Of a stretch of 34,835 bases of DNA, positions 31,543-34,835 are shown piece after piece. The notes below the pieces were generated by a model. The model had not been told where the DNA came from. It did no database searches and saw only the letters and a list, made by a program, of their open reading frames with translations. The stretch covers positions 1 to 34,835 of the forward strand of contig JBKJVQ010000216.1 in the NCBI GenBank assembly GCA_046717125.1, in the 5' to 3' direction. How positions within the stretch are numbered: position 1 is the first letter of the stretch; every line of letters starts with the position of its first letter. A program made the translations under genes and the position numbers. The stretch comes from JBKJVQ01 sp046717125. Lineage in GTDB: Bacteria > Pseudomonadota > Alphaproteobacteria > Rhizobiales > Methyloligellaceae.

Positions 31543-33246
31543 ATGAACGACGTGATGACGCCCGAGCCCGCGACCGAAACCGAGCCCGAGCCCCAGGCCG
31601 ATCGTGAGACCATGGAGTGCGACGTGGTCGTGGTCGGCGCAGGTCCGGCTGGGCTAGGAGCGGCCATCCGGCTGAAGCAGCTCGCGGCGGAAGCGGATCG
31701 CGAGATTTCCGTTATCGTGCTGGAAAAGGGATCGGAGGTCGGCGCGCATATCTTGTCGGGCGCGGTCATCGACCCCGTCACGCTCGACCGGCTCATCCCC
31801 GACTGGCGCGAAACGGGTGGGCCGTCAGACTCCCCCGTGACCGAGGATCGGTTCCTCTACCTGACCGAGAAATCGGCGGTGCCCCTGCCCCACTTCCTCA
31901 TGCCGCCACTCATGAAGAACCATGGCTGCTACGTGGGCAGCCTGGGCAATCTGTGCCGTTTCCTCGCCGAACGCGCCGAAGCATTAGGCGTCGAGATCTA
32001 TCCGGGCTTTGCGGCGAAATCGCTTCTGATCGAGCAAGGCGGCGCGGTCGAAGGCGTGGTGACTGGCGCTATGGGTGTGGGGCGCGACGGTGAGCCGACC
32101 GATGCCTACCAACCGGGTCTGGAACTAAGGGCGAAATACACGCTGATCGGCGAAGGCGCGCGCGGCTCGCTCGCCAAGGAGCTGATGGCGCGGTTCGGAT
32201 TGTGCGAGGGCAAGTCGCCGCAGAAATACGGGATCGGCCTCAAGGAGCTGTGGCGCATCGCACCCGACAAACACAAACGCGGTCTCGTGCAGCACACGCT
32301 AGGCTGGCCCCTCGACAATGCGACTGGCGGCGGCTCGTTCCTCTACCATTTCGGCGAAGACCTGGCGGCTGTCGGCTTCGTCGTGCATCTCGATTACGAG
32401 AACCCCTATCTCTCGCCGTTCGACGAATTCCAGCGCTTCAAGACGCATCCCGCGATCCGCCCGACATTCGAGGGCGGCGAGCGCATCTCCTATGGCGCGC
32501 GCGCCATCACCGAAGGCGGCTGGCAGTCCGTGCCGAAGCTGGTCTTCCCCGGCGGCGCGCTGATCGGCTGTGCGGCGGGCTTCGTCAACGTGCCGCGCAT
32601 CAAGGGCTCGCACAACGCGATGCAGTCCGGGATCGAGGCAGCGGAGACAGCTTTCGCCGCGATCGTGGAAGAGAGGCAGCACGACGAATTGTCCGCCTAC
32701 GAACTGAACTGGCGCAGCGGACCCATCGGTCGGGACCTCAGTCCCGTGCGCAACGTCAAGCCGCTTCTGTCGCGCTTTGGCACGATGCTCGGCACGATGC
32801 TGGGTGGAATGGAGATGTGGCTCAACACGCTGCTGCCGAAGCTCGGCTACACGCTTGCGCATAGAAAACCGGACTGGGCAACACTGAAGCGCGCGGATGC
32901 AGCGCCGAAGATCGCCTACCCCAAACCCGACGGGAAGCTGACCTTCGACAGGCTTTCGTCCGTGTTCGTGTCGGGCACGAATCATGAGGAAGACCAGCCG
33001 GTCCATCTCCTGCTGACAGACCCCTCAATCCCGATCCGCGAGAATCTGCCGCTCTATGCCGAGCCCGCTCGGCTCTATTGCCCAGCTGCCGTGTACGAGG
33101 TTGTGGAGGAAGATTCCGGCCCGCGTTTCCAGATCAACGCGCAGAACTGCGTCCACTGCAAAACCTGCGACATCAAGGATCCCGCGCAGAACATCACATG
33201 GGTTCCCCCGCAGGGCGGCGACGGCCCGAACTACCCGAATATGTGA
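31543..33246 (+). CDS. Electron transfer flavoprotein-ubiquinone oxidoreductase
   Basis: Passes electrons from ETF, reduced by acyl-CoA and other dehydrogenases, to ubiquinone at the inner membrane. The 567-residue product has the FAD motif VVGAGPAGLGAA near residue 30, the family's LSGAVIDP region, and the C-terminal 4Fe-4S cysteines Cys513, Cys536, Cys539 and Cys542 (NCVHCKTCDIKDP). The length is as expected. An ATG at 31528 is in frame, but AGGA lies 7 nt before the ATG at 31543. It stands alone, with the TPR gene 129 nt downstream on the same strand. Confidence 0.95.
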   Translation: MNDVMTPEPATETEPEPQADRETMECDVVVVGAGPAGLGAAIRLKQLAAEADREISVIVLEKGSEVGAHILSGAVIDPVTLDRLIPDWRETGGPSDSPVTEDRFLYLTEKSAVPLPHFLMPPLMKNHGCYVGSLGNLCRFLAERAEALGVEIYPGFAAKSLLIEQGGAVEGVVTGAMGVGRDGEPTDAYQPGLELRAKYTLIGEGARGSLAKELMARFGLCEGKSPQKYGIGLKELWRIAPDKHKRGLVQHTLGWPLDNATGGGSFLYHFGEDLAAVGFVVHLDYENPYLSPFDEFQRFKTHPAIRPTFEGGERISYGARAITEGGWQSVPKLVFPGGALIGCAAGFVNVPRIKGSHNAMQSGIEAAETAFAAIVEERQHDELSAYELNWRSGPIGRDLSPVRNVKPLLSRFGTMLGTMLGGMEMWLNTLLPKLGYTLAHRKPDWATLKRADAAPKIAYPKPDGKLTFDRLSSVFVSGTNHEEDQPVHLLLTDPSIPIRENLPLYAEPARLYCPAAVYEVVEEDSGPRFQINAQNCVHCKTCDIKDPAQNITWVPPQGGDGPNYPNM

Positions 33247-33375
33247 GGTTGGCTTTCTGCAACGCAGCGGGTCAACGCCCTACCGCCGCCTTTATTGATT
33301 TGCAGGAATAGGAGAATTCCGTAACCATCCCCTCGGAGCGCGGTGTTGTTGCGCAAGGGACAGCCGCGTGGAGAG

Positions 33376-34835
33376 ATGATGAAGCTTTTGCGACTATCGC
33401 TCTTGCGGCGCGTGGCGCTGCTTCCCGTCCTCGCTGCGATGGTGGCGGCTCCGGCGTTCGCCGCCGAGCCCGTCGGATCGGCAGACGACAAGATCGTTGC
33501 GCCGGTTGAGGGCACGTCGCTCCTCGGCAATTATCTCGCCGGACGCGTGGCGCGCGGCGAACGCGACGCAAGTGCGGCGGCGGATTTCTACGGTCGCGCT
33601 CTGAAGCGCGATCCGGACAACGAGGCGATTCTCGAGCAGACTTTTCTGCTCGAAGCCACCGCCGGCCGTTGGGACCAAGCGGTCGAGCTTGCGACCAAGC
33701 TGACCGCCGAGGAGCCCGGCCATCGCGTCGCGCGCTTCGTGCTCGGTTGTAAGGCCTTTCGCGATGGCGACTTCAAAATCGCCGAAGAGCATTTCAATCA
33801 GGCGCGCAAGGGGCCGATCGCGGACCTGACGTCGGCGCTCGCCGGCGCCTGGGCACGCGCGGCCGACAACCGTTACGACGAGGCGCTCGCATCCTTGAAG
33901 GATCTCGACGACGCCGAGTGGGCGCGGTTCTACGAGCGCTATCACCGCGGCCTGATCGCCGATCTTGCGGGCAAACGCGATCTTGCGGCAGAGGCTCTGG
34001 CAGACTCCTTCAGCAAAAATCCCGGCACCCTCCGTATCGCCGAAGCCTATGCGCGGCATCAGGCGGCAGCCGGGGATCAGAAAGGCGCGCTCAAGACGTT
34101 GCGCCGCCATATCCACAAGACCGCGGGCCACCCGCTGTCGACCTCGCTGCTTGAGGAAATCGAGGCGAAGACCGAGACCAAACTGCTCGTCAGCTCGGCG
34201 CGCGAAGGTTTGTCCGAAGTCTTCTATGGCATCGGCGACGCGCTGACCGGCGAGGGCGGCGTCGAGATGGGGATCGTGTTCCTGCAGCTTGCGCTGTATC
34301 TCGAGCCATCGCTGCCGCTCGCCAACCTGGCGCTGGCTGAAGCGTGGGAAGCGACGGAAAAGCCGGAATTCGCCATCGACGCTTACAGCCGCATCGCGGA
34401 GACGTCGCCGCTCTGGCTGAGCGTGCAGATCCGAAAGGCCTTTGCACTCAACACGCTGACGCGCGTCGACGAGGCCAAGACCCTGCTTGACGGCATTTCC
34501 TTAAAGCAGAACAAGGACTTCCGCCCGCTCGACGCGCTGGGCAACATCATGCGCGCGCATGAGCGTTACGGCGAGGCGCTCGACTATTACAATCGCGCGA
34601 TCAGCCTGGTGGGCCTTCCCGAGAAGAAGAATTGGACGCTCTTTTATGCGCGCGGCGTCTGTTATGAGCGCCTGAAGCAGTGGGACAATGCGGAAGCGGA
34701 CTTCAAGAAGGCACTAGATCTCGATGGCGAGCAGCCGCTGGTCCTGAACTATCTCGGCTATTCATGGGTCGATCAAAACAAGAACCTGAAAGCCGCGATC
34801 GAGCTGATCCGGAAGGCGGTGAAGCTGAAACCCGA
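33376..34835 (+). CDS. Exported TPR-repeat protein (partial, runs off the window)
   Basis: Open from the ATG at 33376 to the end of the window, 486 codons without stop, so the C-terminus is missing. A signal peptide (two Leu/Arg-rich turns, then VALLPVLAAMVAAP, cleavage near AFA-AEP) leads to tetratricopeptide-like helical pairs. Clear repeats include ASAAADFYGRALKRDPDN, GEALDYYNRAISLVGLP, WDNAEADFKKALDLDGE and KAAIELIRKAVKLKP. TPR proteins scaffold protein complexes; its partners are unknown. The start has GGAGAG just upstream; a second ATG follows at once (33379). The same-strand position after ETF-QO is common in related genomes as I recall. Confidence 0.87.
   Translation, partial: MMKLLRLSLLRRVALLPVLAAMVAAPAFAAEPVGSADDKIVAPVEGTSLLGNYLAGRVARGERDASAAADFYGRALKRDPDNEAILEQTFLLEATAGRWDQAVELATKLTAEEPGHRVARFVLGCKAFRDGDFKIAEEHFNQARKGPIADLTSALAGAWARAADNRYDEALASLKDLDDAEWARFYERYHRGLIADLAGKRDLAAEALADSFSKNPGTLRIAEAYARHQAAAGDQKGALKTLRRHIHKTAGHPLSTSLLEEIEAKTETKLLVSSAREGLSEVFYGIGDALTGEGGVEMGIVFLQLALYLEPSLPLANLALAEAWEATEKPEFAIDAYSRIAETSPLWLSVQIRKAFALNTLTRVDEAKTLLDGISLKQNKDFRPLDALGNIMRAHERYGEALDYYNRAISLVGLPEKKNWTLFYARGVCYERLKQWDNAEADFKKALDLDGEQPLVLNYLGYSWVDQNKNLKAAIELIRKAVKLKP

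Noticed and set aside
1..34835. CRISPR arrays, insertion sequences, prophage, tRNA or rRNA genes
   Set aside because: No regularly spaced repeats, transposase or integrase motifs, cloverleaf ends or rRNA-like stretches were seen by eye; a covariance search would settle small RNAs.

Overview
The window is a compact, GC-rich chromosomal segment from an alphaproteobacterium, most likely of the order Hyphomicrobiales (Rhizobiales). This rests on several signs. A CcrM-type DNA methyltransferase sits next to rnhB and mutY. The F0 part of ATP synthase is its own atpI-B-E-b'-b cluster, with no F1 genes beside it. An ETF-ubiquinone oxidoreductase and a CheY/CheZ-like pair are present. Several short palindromic repeats are of types common in this order. 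I see no prophage, insertion sequence, CRISPR array, rRNA or tRNA. This is core chromosome, not an accessory island.

Layout. 1-76: end of a rhizobial-type repeat and a hairpin. 152-1108 (+): thioredoxin-reductase-like flavoprotein. 1113-2465 (-): glucose-6-phosphate isomerase. 2466-3072: the only long gap, holding a palindromic repeat. 3073-11677 (-): a long same-strand run read as MaoC-like hydratase, ribF, ileS, lspA, a small lipoprotein, then a catalytic and a non-catalytic M16 peptidase. The theme is cofactor supply, translation and envelope maturation. 11909-12917 (+): CheY-like receiver and CheZ-like phosphatase. 12924-15338 (-): HAD-IIA protein and a membrane-anchored degenerate EAL protein resembling TipF. 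15449-17958 (-): the F0 genes, with a clear promoter upstream of atpI and a strong terminator-like hairpin between b' and b.

18111-23883 (-): smc, two DsbA-like thiol oxidoreductases and a DUF721/DciA-like protein. 23989-25056 (+): mutY. 25053-28222 (-): ccrM, rnhB and a PA0069-type radical SAM protein whose promoter overlaps an alphaproteobacterial LexA-type operator. 28336-30103 (+): two glycosyltransferase-like proteins flanking a small secreted cysteine-containing protein. 30015-31413 (-): moaB and a family 4-like uracil-DNA glycosylase. 31543-34835 (+): ETF-QO and a TPR protein cut by the window end.

The most interesting signals are regulatory: the LexA-type site at 28253-28267, the perfect 19-bp hairpin plus T-tract inside the F0 operon (16004-16058), and a CtrA-like site before ccrM. 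The CheY-CheZ pair beside a degenerate c-di-GMP-type EAL protein is the best candidate for an under-described functional unit. All functional calls come from reading motifs; no database search was run.
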